From the NCBI GenBank assembly GCA_964496595.1, contig CAZCAI010000202.1:1-7122 (forward strand): 7,122 nucleotides of DNA, written 5' to 3'. Made by a program: the position numbers and the translations under genes. Numbering within the stretch: the stretch's first letter is position 1; each line of letters opens with the position of its first letter. This stretch comes from JAAAOZ01 sp964496595. Lineage in GTDB: Bacteria; Chloroflexota; Anaerolineae; B4-G1; SLSP01. This document shows, piece by piece, positions 1-5,697 of the stretch. Under the pieces are notes generated by a model that had not been told where the DNA came from, searched no databases, and saw only the letters and a program-made list of their open reading frames with translations.

Positions 1-54
1 GGCGATTCCGTAAATCTAATTATTCGATTTGTATCCGGCGGTCAAAGGTCACGT

Positions 55-290
55 TAAGGAGATTACAAATGGGTAAGTTGAGTATGAAACTGCTGGTATT
101 AGCCATATTGGTCACATTGTTGGGGGCTGGCCTTGTTGCTGTACAGGCTCGTTCTTTGCATGCGCCAACCACATCTAATCTGCTGATGTCCGTAAGCGAG
201 CAGAACAATTTAACGAAATTAGACTCTCAGGTATCGCCTGTCACAATTACCCCAATTTCAGTTACTACTGATAGCAATGCTCTAACAGCT
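55..290 (+). repeat. Long direct repeat, copy 1 (5' end of first gene)
   Basis: This segment, covering the ribosome site and first 74 codons of the exported-protein gene, recurs at 1882-2115. By hand alignment I count about 15 substitutions and two single-base deletions in the second copy, roughly 93% identity. The last ~69 bases (222-290 against 2048-2115) differ only by one missing base. The two copies are in the same orientation with start codons 1827 bases apart. Confidence 0.9.
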
Positions 291-962
291 ACTCTTGAAA
301 TGGATATCGCTAGTGTTCAGGAAGTGCAAACACTTATTAATCGTTGGGAGAGTTCTTTACTAGCAACACCAGGGTGGTACCACATTGTCAGTCAGCATAA
401 TCGTGCCGACAAAGAAGTTGGTAGGTTGCCCAATGGTCAGTCTATACCGCTAGACTATGTCATGGATGGTTGGTACAAGGTTAATTCAGGGTTGGTTGAG
501 GCCGGGGTTTTTATCATGCGCGACTTCGAAGGCGTTGAGGTGCAAAAGAGTGTATATCAGGATGGAGTGATACGTAATTTGACATTTGGAATAGAGCACC
601 TAGTCGAGCCCGCTCCACTTTACCTTGATTTCGGCTTTCGTCGTAGCCTTGCTGAGATTACTACGAACGCACATCAGTTGACACGGACGCAGGTTATGTT
701 GAGGGACAAAACGATGTCAATGTTCACGATAGAAAGCGAAGAGGTCTTGGGTGCTATCGCCGGTTTTGATCAACCGATAACCGGTAGTGCGTACAGCGCA
801 TACTTTGATTCTGTAGATGGCAGTCTTGTGCGCGTCGAGCGGACATTCGTAATTGCCGGCGAAGCACAAGTCATTGAAACTGTGGATTTACTACTTTCGG
901 AAGCGGTGAAAGTGCTACCTATCGAAATACAAGAACTTATGCAAAGTGAGGCAAGACCGTGA
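69..962 (+). CDS. Exported protein of unknown function
   Basis: A 297-residue protein that I do not recognise. The N-terminus (residues 1-27) is a typical signal peptide: MGKLSMK, then a hydrophobic stretch LLVLAILVTLLGAGLVAV, ending in a plausible VQA cleavage site before RS. There is no lipobox cysteine, so the mature protein is probably secreted or surface-associated. The rest looks soluble and strand-rich. The most distinctive patch is a helix-like LINRWESSLLATPGWYHIV (residues 89-107), followed by a PNGQ turn (121-124) and DGWYKV (133-138). The overall pattern faintly recalls the lipoprotein-carrier/LolA-like beta folds that bind hydrophobic ligands, but that is only an impression. The start is well supported: AAGGAG at 56-61 sits 7 bases before ATG. 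The stop overlaps the start of the next gene, suggesting a coupled pair. Base composition is clearly AT-richer than the genes after 2160. A damaged second copy of its first 74 codons lies at 1896-2115. Confidence 0.85.
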   Translation: MGKLSMKLLVLAILVTLLGAGLVAVQARSLHAPTTSNLLMSVSEQNNLTKLDSQVSPVTITPISVTTDSNALTATLEMDIASVQEVQTLINRWESSLLATPGWYHIVSQHNRADKEVGRLPNGQSIPLDYVMDGWYKVNSGLVEAGVFIMRDFEGVEVQKSVYQDGVIRNLTFGIEHLVEPAPLYLDFGFRRSLAEITTNAHQLTRTQVMLRDKTMSMFTIESEEVLGAIAGFDQPITGSAYSAYFDSVDGSLVRVERTFVIAGEAQVIETVDLLLSEAVKVLPIEIQELMQSEARP

Positions 963-1408
963 AACAGTTCATCAAATACAGTATGATGATTATGCTAGTT
1001 TTCTCGATAGTGATACTTGCTACTCAAGTCTTGGCTGCTGGTGGCCCTACTGAAGATAAAAAACACAACTTTGCTGGTGGTTCTACTGCTATTGCGTATA
1101 AAGACGTGATTGTTATTGATAGTAGTTGGAATGGTCAAATCAGAAGCTATATGAGCCCATCCTACAATATTGGAACGATTGGCTGGACCTGGTGGACTAT
1201 CCGCGAGCTTTGTGCGGGCATTATACTCGATCAATACCAATATAATGGCCAAGCTTACTATGGCGCGAGTTATATAGCGGATTCCGCAGTAGATGATGTT
1301 GACTATTGTAGTTGGGGTTGGCGGGGAACAGTGCTGGGAACCCATGATTTCAAAGACGGGAGTTCTTCCTGGCAACCATATTCCTTTCATAGTGAGCCAC
1401 TGCCTTAA
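959..1408 (+). CDS. Small exported Tyr/Trp-rich protein, unknown function
   Basis: A 149-residue protein that I do not recognise. Residues 1-26 form a clear signal peptide (MKQFIKY, then MMIMLVFSIVILATQVLA), with likely cleavage after VLA and before AGGP. This leaves a mature domain of about 123 residues. The mature part is rich in Tyr, Trp, Gly and Ser (for example GWTWWT at 75-80 and CSWGWRG at 117-123), as expected of a small beta-rich extracellular domain. Its only two mature cysteines, Cys85 and Cys117, could form one disulfide. The start codon is GTG, and its bases overlap the TGA stop of the preceding gene (GTGA at 959-962). GTGAGG at 946-951 gives a ribosome site 7 bases upstream. This overlap points to translational coupling, so the two exported proteins may work together or be needed in fixed ratio. 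No intrinsic terminator is obvious after the stop. Confidence 0.8.
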   Translation: MKQFIKYSMMIMLVFSIVILATQVLAAGGPTEDKKHNFAGGSTAIAYKDVIVIDSSWNGQIRSYMSPSYNIGTIGWTWWTIRELCAGIILDQYQYNGQAYYGASYIADSAVDDVDYCSWGWRGTVLGTHDFKDGSSSWQPYSFHSEPLP

Positions 1409-1466
1409 TGAAGCTGTGTTCAAATGGGATTTGACTGGACTTGGTGATGCCGGCGCGGCGCCGGCG

Positions 1467-1661
1467 AATATTACATTGTGGGCCGCTCAATCTCACCCCG
1501 AGACCGCCATGCTGGTTCTGACTACGTACGACCGCGACTATTACTTGTCGCAGATGCTGCAAACGGGCGCAGTGGGCTACCTCGACAAGAACGCACGGAG
1601 GGAGGCCTTGTTGGACGCCAGCCGCCGCGCAGGGAAAGCGGGCTGGCTGCGGTGGATATAA
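1467..1661 (+). pseudogene. Remnant of response-regulator receiver domain (NarL/LuxR type)
   Basis: In the frame with codons starting at 1491 (TCT), the translation contains HPETAMLVLTTYDRDYYLSQ and, directly after, MLQTGAVGYLDKNARREALL. This matches the second half of a CheY-like receiver domain of NarL/FixJ regulators: the strand ending in the conserved Thr (LVLTTY), the helix with a GA.GYL turn, the conserved Lys (YLDK) and the last helix (EALLDASRRAGKAG). The first half with the phosphorylated Asp is missing, as is the DNA-binding HTH domain. The frame stays open upstream to an ATG at 1293 inside the previous gene, but that part is only a shadow of the exported-protein gene. The frame ends at TAA 1659-1661, within a palindrome. 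I read it as a gene fragment left by deletion or recombination, not as a working regulator. Its GC content is higher than that of its neighbours on either side. Confidence 0.65.
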
Positions 1662-1680
1662 CAAGAACTTGTTATATCCA
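1653..1680. promoter_or_regulatory. Palindromic operator-like site 1
   Basis: Perfect inverted repeat: TGGATATAACAAG at 1653-1665 and CTTGTTATATCCA at 1668-1680, separated only by AA. The core ATAACAAGAACTTGTTAT (1658-1675) recurs in near-identical form at 1690-1707. There is no T-tract on either side and the spacer is too short for a stable hairpin loop, so a dimeric protein-binding site fits better than a terminator. Confidence 0.6.
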
Positions 1681-1689
1681 GGCCGAAAA

Positions 1690-1707
1690 ATAACAAGAAA
1701 TTGCTAT
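1690..1707. promoter_or_regulatory. Operator-like site 2, touching the -35 box
   Basis: ATAACAAGAAATTGCTAT matches the core of site 1 at 16 of 18 positions and is itself an imperfect palindrome. Its centre lies 32 bases from that of site 1, about three DNA turns, so two dimers would sit on the same face. Its last base is the first base of the proposed -35 hexamer at 1707-1712. Such placement is typical for a repressor or a class II-like activator; which one cannot be told from sequence. Confidence 0.55.
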
Positions 1708-1735
1708 TTACAGACACCTCCTGATCTGATAGGAT
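1707..1735 (+). promoter_or_regulatory. Predicted sigma70-type promoter
   Basis: TTTACA (1707-1712) and TAGGAT (1730-1735) are separated by 17 bases. They match the housekeeping consensus at 5 of 6 and 4 of 6 positions. Transcription would start near 1742. The leader would hold a weak GC-rich hairpin (GCGCCGG 1744-1750 with CCGGTGCGC 1756-1764) and then the ribosome site AGGAG at 1788-1792. It would drive the short frame at 1802 and the gene fragment at 1896. Confidence 0.5.
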
Positions 1736-1801
1736 GATACATAGCGCCGGGTAGTCCGGTGCGCGTCAAACTACTCACTAAAATCACAGGAGATGGTATC
1801 A

Positions 1802-1903
1802 ATGGAACGGAAGTTTCTTTAGAGCAAAAACAACTTGTTGAATATTATGGTGATGTTAGCTATTGCTGGATACTCTACTACTAAGGAAGTTATAAATGAG
1901 TAA
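1802..1903 (+). pseudogene. Short signal-like reading frame interrupted by TAG
   Basis: ATG at 1802 follows a good ribosome site, AGGAG at 1788-1792, 9 bases upstream. The frame reads MERKFL, then a TAG stop at 1820-1822, and then stays open as SKNNLLNIMVMLAIAGYSTT and KEVINE to TAA at 1901-1903. The hydrophobic NIMVMLAIAG after a basic start looks like a signal peptide, as if a CAG codon had become TAG. The TAA overlaps the ATG of the damaged gene copy at 1896 by a few bases, so the frame could once have been a small upstream gene or leader peptide coupled to it. Alternatively this is a fortuitous frame. I cannot assign a family. Confidence 0.35.
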
Positions 1904-2115
1904 GTTAAGTATGAAACTGCTGGTATTAGCCATTTGATCACATTGTTGGGGGCTGGCCTTGTTGCTGTACCGGCTCGTTCTTTGCAAGCGTCAACCACAT
2001 CCAATCTGCTGATGTCCGTAGGTGAGTAGAACAATTTAACGAGATTGGACTCTCAGGTATCGCCTGTCACAATTACCCCAATTTCAGTTACACTGATAGC
2101 AATGCTCTAACAGCT
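1882..2115 (+). pseudogene. Truncated, decayed second copy of the first exported-protein gene
   Basis: This segment aligns to 55-290, the ribosome site and first 74 codons of the gene at 69. ATG at 1896 gives MSKLSMKLLVLAI and then a stop, because one base is missing at GCCATTTG (GCCATATTG in the intact copy). In the aligned frame there is a further nonsense change (GAGTAG for GAGCAG, TAG at 2026-2028) and a second single-base deletion in GTTACACTG. Homology ends abruptly after ACAGCT at 2115, and unrelated GC-rich sequence follows. It is therefore the stub of a former paralogue or tandem duplicate, not a functional gene. The ribosome site is weakened (AAGGAAG against AAGGAG). Confidence 0.9.
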
Positions 2116-2127
2116 CCCGCCGGGACG

Positions 2128-2155
2128 TTGACAAAACCCCTCTCCACGTTAGAAT
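2128..2155 (+). promoter_or_regulatory. Strong sigma70-type promoter for the membrane-protein gene
   Basis: TTGACA (2128-2133) is a perfect -35 hexamer and TAGAAT (2150-2155) a 5-of-6 -10 hexamer, with 16 bases between them. The expected start of transcription, 6-8 bases after the -10 box, falls at about 2161-2163, that is, on the ATG at 2162. No Shine-Dalgarno sequence lies between the promoter and the ATG, so a leaderless mRNA is predicted. Confidence 0.65.
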
Positions 2156-2161
2156 AGCTTC

Positions 2162-2998
2162 ATGCTTGCACAGCAAAGCGAGAAATCCCATACGGAGCGG
2201 GACCGGCTAAGCATTATCTTAGCCGTGATGTTGATCAGCGCCACGCTTTTTCGATTTGTGGAGTTGCCGACCTTCCCCTTGGGCGTGCGGCAGATTTTTG
2301 GCTCCCCGTTGAATCTGGCCCTGGGCGGCGATTGGCTCCTGGCGCTACTGCTGATGGGCCTGATCGCCACCGGCGCCCTCTCGTTGATGCGCGATCACCC
2401 CGACTTTGAGAACCGCGAGCGGCGCCTCATCTTCACGCTCTTCACGCCGACGTTGGGCGCGCTCCTGGCCTCTCTGCTGCTCATCCGCGCCACGACGTGG
2501 CCCACGTGGCTGGGCACCCTCCTGGTCAGCGGCTTCTTCATCGGCCTGCTGATCTATCTGAGCTACCGCGCGCTCTCCCCCTCCCATGCCGGCTATCCCA
2601 GCGCGCGCGTGATGCTCAACATCTCCGATTATCTGATGGGCTTCGTCCTCTTTAGCTTGATCTTGATCGAGCAGGGGCGGATGTTAGTCACTGGGCCGAT
2701 TATCTTCCTCTTGAGCGGCGTGCTGGCCTGCGAACTGCTGAGCGCCAGCGGCGCCGCCGCGAAGCGCGTCTTGCTCTTCGGCGCCATCATCGCGCTCCAA
2801 CTCAGTGAACTCGCCTGGGTGATCGGCTATTGGCGGATCTCCGCCTGGACGGCCGCGACGCTCTTGACGTTAGGCCTCTATTTGTGGAGCGGCGTGGGGT
2901 ACCAGTACCTCCTCTCCCGTCTCACCCGCCGCGTCGTGATCGAATTCACCGTCGTCGCCTTTTTGATGCTCGTACTGGTCTTATGGATCAGACCGTAG
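2162..2998 (+). CDS. Polytopic integral membrane protein, unknown function
   Basis: A 278-residue protein made almost entirely of membrane helices. I see about nine hydrophobic segments, near residues 16-34, 56-76, 89-108, 115-136, 155-170, 175-195, 201-221, 228-250 and 258-276. They are joined by short loops containing charged residues such as RDHPDFENRERR (77-88). The N-terminal 15 residues are hydrophilic, and there is no signal peptide other than the first helix. No catalytic motif, transporter signature or metal-binding pattern stands out. It resembles uncharacterised membrane families of Chloroflexota (DUF5656 is one I would test), but I cannot confirm membership. The ATG start is chosen because it coincides with the predicted transcription start of a near-consensus promoter; no ribosome site is visible. 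Codon use is GC-rich, like the downstream genes and unlike the region before 2116. The stop is followed 8 bases later by a palindromic element that may serve as its 3' end. Confidence 0.8.
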   Translation: MLAQQSEKSHTERDRLSIILAVMLISATLFRFVELPTFPLGVRQIFGSPLNLALGGDWLLALLLMGLIATGALSLMRDHPDFENRERRLIFTLFTPTLGALLASLLLIRATTWPTWLGTLLVSGFFIGLLIYLSYRALSPSHAGYPSARVMLNISDYLMGFVLFSLILIEQGRMLVTGPIIFLLSGVLACELLSASGAAAKRVLLFGAIIALQLSELAWVIGYWRISAWTAATLLTLGLYLWSGVGYQYLLSRLTRRVVIEFTVVAFLMLVLVLWIRP

Positions 2999-3006
2999 TA
3001 TTGGAG

Positions 3007-3106
3007 AACCTTGCGAAGGTTAGTCAAAAGTCTTTAAAACCAAGTGATCTTGTCAGAAATATCGTATTTTTGACATCAAAATCCTTGTGTAACCTTCGCA
3101 AGGGTT
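3007..3106. repeat. ~100 bp element with inverted palindromic ends, copy A (REPIN-like)
   Basis: The left end AACCTTGCGAAGGTT (3007-3021) and right end AACCTTCGCAAGGGTT (3091-3106) are inverted copies of each other, apart from one extra G. Each end is also a small palindrome (AACCTT, three bases, AAGGTT). The 69-base interior is AT-rich and contains a nested inverted repeat, GTCAAAA (3023-3029) with TTTTGAC (3068-3074). A second element with the same ends and similar length but unrelated interior lies at 6896-6994. The design matches doublets of REP sequences (REPINs). It starts 8 bases after the stop of the membrane-protein gene, so it may also act as a transcript end or stabiliser. Confidence 0.75.
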
Positions 3107-3230
3107 AGGCCTGACCCAAACCCACCAAATTTGTATCCAATGAGCAAGAATATGGTGGATAAGGCTCTTTTTGGTGATGGCCTGTCCACATCAGGTATCA
3201 TTCATTTATCATTAGGAGGAAAGCTTTATC
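3107..3230 (+). promoter_or_regulatory. glgP upstream region with ribosome binding site
   Basis: This 124-base spacer precedes glgP. AGGAGG at 3214-3219 is a full-strength Shine-Dalgarno sequence, 11 bases before ATG 3231, and fixes that start. TATCATT occurs twice (3196-3202 and 3207-3213), and an inverted pair CCACCA (3122-3127) / TGGTGG (3153-3158) is present. I could not find a convincing -35/-10 pair. The best is the weak TTGGTG (3171-3176) with TATCAT (3196-3201) at 19 bases, so the promoter is unassigned. Confidence 0.5.
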
Positions 3231-5396
3231 ATGACAGAAACGTCCCAGAGCAACATTCGAGAGAAACTCCCCCCGCGCATCTCCCGGCTGGAAGAATTGG
3301 CGCATAATTTCTGGTGGTCCTGGCATCGCCCCTCGCGCGAGCTATTCAAGCAGGTGGACCGCACGCTGTGGACTATCTCCCGGCACAACCCCGTCCAGAT
3401 CTTGCTTGATGTCCCGCAAGAGCAACTGGATCGGCTCGCTCATGATCCAATTTTCTTGCGCGACTACGACGCGGTGTTGATGGAATTGGACGCGGACATC
3501 ACGAACGGCGATTCGTGGTACACACTGGCCTACCCGGAGGTGTGCGAGTGTCCCATCGCCTACTTCTCGGCGGAGTTCGGCCTGCATACCTCGCTGCCCA
3601 TCTACTCTGGCGGCCTGGGCATCCTCTCCGGCGATCACACTAAAGAGGCCAGTGACCTGGGCTTGCCTTTCGTCTCCGTGGGCTTCCTGTACGAGCAGGG
3701 CTACTTCCGCCAACGCTTGGATGCCAGCGGCTGGCAGGAAGCAATCTATCCACCGTTAGATTCTAAGGAGGTGGCGCTCCGCCCCGTCTTCTGTGACGAT
3801 GGCGATGCCTGTCGGGTGATCTCCGTGCGCGTCGGCGACCGTGAGATCTATCTGCGGATCTGGGATGCGCTGGTCGGACGGGCGCGGCTCTACCTGATGG
3901 ACGCCAATATCGAGCAGAACGCGCCGTGGGATCGGCAGTTGACGGCGCGCCTCTACGGCGGCGATCAGGAGATGCGCATCCAGCAGGAGATTTTGCTGGG
4001 TATCGGCGGCGTTTATATTTTGCGCAACCTGGGCATCAAGCCGGGCGTCTGGCACATCAACGAGGGGCACTCCGCCTTCATGGTTCTGGAGCGCCTGCGC
4101 GAGTACGTCCAGGCGGGCATGAGCTTCGAGGAGGCCCAGGAGCGTGTGCGCGCGGGCACCATCTTCACCACCCACACACCCGTCCCCGCCGGTCACGACG
4201 CTTTCCCCTTTATGATGATTGACAAGTATTTCTCTCACCTATGGGAAGAATTGGGGCTCTCGCGCGAAACTTTCTTGGATATGGGCAGCCACGATGGCGG
4301 GCACGGCGTCGCGTTCAATATGACGAAGCTGGCGCTCCTGATGGCCGGCCGGACGAACGGCGTGAGCGTCCTCCACGGCGAGGTCTCCCGCAAGATGTGG
4401 CACAGCCTCTGGCCCGAACGCGAAGAGAAGCATGTCCCCATCGGCCATGTGACCAACGGCGTACACCTCCCCTCCTGGGTCGGGCAGGCGATGAACACGC
4501 TCTATCGCAAATACATCAGTCCCGATTGGATGACGCGCCAGGATCAAAAGGTCCTCTGGGGACGCATCGACGATATGCCCGACGCGGAGCTGTGGGAAGC
4601 GCACGTGCATCTCAAGATGAAGATGTTCTCCACCATCCGGGAGCGCGCGCGCGTCTCGCGCATCACCCGCGCCGCCTCGCCGGAGCAACTGCTGGCGTCC
4701 GGCATCTTCTTAGACCCCGACGCGCTGGTCATCGGCTTCGCCCGCCGCTTCGCCACCTACAAGCGCGCCAACCTGATCTTCCGCGATATCGAGCGGCTGA
4801 AGGCCCTGATCCATCACCGCTATCGGCCTGTGCAATTTATCTTCGCCGGCAAGGCCCACCCCGCCGATGACCCTGGCAAGCTGCTGATGCAGGAGATCTA
4901 TAACTACGCGCGCAGCCCGGAGTTCGGCGGGCGCATCGCCTTTGTGGAGGATTACGACATGCACCTCGCGCGGTATCTCGTGCAGGGCGTCGATATCTGG
5001 CTGAACACACCGCGCCGCCCGATGGAGGCCAGCGGCACCAGCGGGATGAAGGCCGCGTTCAACGGCGGCATTAACCTGAGCATCTTGGATGGATGGTGGG
5101 CCGAGGCCTACAATGGCCGCAATGGCTGGGCTATCCAGCCCGACGAGATGTACAACGATCTCTATCAACAGGATAATGCGGATGCCACCGCGCTCTACGA
5201 ACTGTTGGAGAACGAGGTCGTGCCGCTCTACTACGATCGGGATCGCGGCGATGTTCCCCACGGCTGGGTCTCGATGATGAAGGAATCGATCCGCACGGTG
5301 GGGCCGCAATACTCCACCCGCCGCATGGTCAAGGAGTACACCGACAAATATTACGTCCCGGCCCTGCGCGAGGCGCGCGAGCTAGGGGAAGCGTAA
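3231..5396 (+). CDS. glgP: Alpha-glucan (glycogen/maltodextrin) phosphorylase
   Basis: A PLP-dependent glycosyltransferase of family GT35. It cleaves terminal alpha-1,4-linked glucose from glycogen or maltodextrins with phosphate, giving glucose-1-phosphate, in the cytosol. Residues about 10-90 (LPPRISRLEELAHNFWWSWH onward) are the DUF3417 N-terminal domain typical of the bacterial/archaeal alpha-glucan phosphorylase branch. The catalytic core follows, with SGGLGILSGDHTKEASDLG (126-144), HINEGHSA (275-282), TTHTPVPAGHD (313-323), HGEVSRKMW (382-390), GHVTNGVH (405-412), RRFATYKR (505-512, with the conserved phosphate-site Lys511) and FAGKAHP (538-544). The PLP site is MEASGTSGMKAAFNG (598-612), with Lys607 as the Schiff-base lysine. 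At 721 residues it is complete and somewhat shorter than classical MalP/GlgP (~800), lacking the regulatory N-terminal extension of eukaryotic enzymes. The start is supported by AGGAGG 11 bases upstream. No glycogen operon partners are adjacent in this window. Whether glycogen or maltodextrin is the substrate cannot be decided. Confidence 0.97.
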   Translation: MTETSQSNIREKLPPRISRLEELAHNFWWSWHRPSRELFKQVDRTLWTISRHNPVQILLDVPQEQLDRLAHDPIFLRDYDAVLMELDADITNGDSWYTLAYPEVCECPIAYFSAEFGLHTSLPIYSGGLGILSGDHTKEASDLGLPFVSVGFLYEQGYFRQRLDASGWQEAIYPPLDSKEVALRPVFCDDGDACRVISVRVGDREIYLRIWDALVGRARLYLMDANIEQNAPWDRQLTARLYGGDQEMRIQQEILLGIGGVYILRNLGIKPGVWHINEGHSAFMVLERLREYVQAGMSFEEAQERVRAGTIFTTHTPVPAGHDAFPFMMIDKYFSHLWEELGLSRETFLDMGSHDGGHGVAFNMTKLALLMAGRTNGVSVLHGEVSRKMWHSLWPEREEKHVPIGHVTNGVHLPSWVGQAMNTLYRKYISPDWMTRQDQKVLWGRIDDMPDAELWEAHVHLKMKMFSTIRERARVSRITRAASPEQLLASGIFLDPDALVIGFARRFATYKRANLIFRDIERLKALIHHRYRPVQFIFAGKAHPADDPGKLLMQEIYNYARSPEFGGRIAFVEDYDMHLARYLVQGVDIWLNTPRRPMEASGTSGMKAAFNGGINLSILDGWWAEAYNGRNGWAIQPDEMYNDLYQQDNADATALYELLENEVVPLYYDRDRGDVPHGWVSMMKESIRTVGPQYSTRRMVKEYTDKYYVPALREARELGEA

Positions 5397-5496
5397 GGTT
5401 CCCGCTCCCCAAAAGCAGCGCGCCCGGCGCTCTCCGATGGGATCACGGAGCACGTTAGCGCACGTCCAATCCGAACGCGAAACGGCGCCCGTTCGC
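5397..5496. other. Spacer between glgP and the tRNA promoter; weak hairpins only
   Basis: Two small hairpins follow the glgP stop: AGCGC/GCGCT (5417-5421 with 5427-5431) and CTCCG/CGGAG (5432-5436 with 5446-5450). A longer-looped pair, CGAACG/CGTTCG, lies at 5472-5477 and 5490-5495. None has a T-tract, so they are at best weak or Rho-assisted termination signals. No gene is seen here. Confidence 0.4.
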
Positions 5497-5524
5497 TTGT
5501 TCAAATCGCAAGGCGTGTTATAAT
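5497..5524 (+). promoter_or_regulatory. Promoter of tRNA-Gln
   Basis: A perfect -10 box, TATAAT (5519-5524), lies 16 bases after TTGTTC (5497-5502), a poor -35 box sharing TTG with the consensus. The predicted transcription start near 5531 leaves a 5' leader of about 37 bases before the tRNA. Confidence 0.6.
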
Positions 5525-5567
5525 CAAGACAAGCAATTTGAGGATGATAGATCCTTGAACTTGTCGC

Positions 5568-5639
5568 TGGGGCGTGGCCAAGTGGTAAGGCAACGGACTT
5601 TGAATCCGTCAATCGCACGTTCGAATCGTGCCGCCCCAG
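5568..5639 (+). tRNA. tRNA-Gln (anticodon TTG)
   Basis: A complete 72-base cloverleaf. The acceptor stem is TGGGGCG (5568-5574) with CGCCCCA (5632-5638), plus discriminator G. The D stem is GCC/GGC (5577-5579, 5589-5591), with GTGG in the loop. The anticodon stem ACGGA/TCCGT (5593-5597, 5605-5609) encloses the loop CTTTGAA with anticodon TTG at 5600-5602. The T arm is GCACG-TTCGAAT-CGTGC. The weak U1-A72 first pair is typical of glutamine tRNAs. CCA is not fully encoded (CCT follows), so the tail is added enzymatically. There is no intron. Confidence 0.97.
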
Positions 5640-5644
5640 CCTGA

Positions 5645-5685
5645 AGCTCCTACCAACAACCAACATTGGTAGGAGCTTTTTCTTT
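5645..5685 (+). terminator. Intrinsic terminator after tRNA-Gln
   Basis: A perfect 12-base-pair stem, AGCTCCTACCAA (5645-5656) with TTGGTAGGAGCT (5666-5677), and a 9-base loop. It is followed by a T-rich run, TTTTTCTTTT, reaching 5685. It begins 5 bases after the tRNA and ends 12 bases before the next gene's ATG at 5698, leaving almost no room for a separate promoter for that gene. Confidence 0.92.
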
Positions 5686-5697
5686 TGGAGACACCCT

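Noticed and set aside
27..36. ATTTGTATCC here and again at 3129-3138
   Set aside because: A single 10-base match without extended similarity or similar placement is likely chance.
1449..1465. GC-rich palindrome GCCGGCGC-G-GCGCCGGC
   Set aside because: Perfect, but made of low-complexity CG alternation in GC-rich coding-like DNA; no repeat or context supports a function.
1293..1661. A 122-codon open frame spanning the end of the second gene and the receiver fragment
   Set aside because: Its first half is the out-of-frame shadow of the exported-protein gene; only the part after about 1467 has family resemblance, so it is not one gene.
1653..1680. The 28-base palindrome read as an intrinsic terminator
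   Set aside because: There is no T-tract on either strand and the spacer is only AA; a similar site next to a promoter makes an operator more likely.
3070..3098. TTGACA inside repeat copy A as a promoter for glgP
   Set aside because: No acceptable -10 hexamer lies 15-19 bases downstream.
2830..3108. Open frame of 92 codons overlapping the membrane-protein gene
   Set aside because: It is a frame shadow in GC-rich DNA and ends in the repeat element; no ribosome site or domain.
3750..5310. Long minus-strand open frames opposite glgP
   Set aside because: Expected from high third-position GC on the plus strand; translations lack any domain and glgP is unambiguous.
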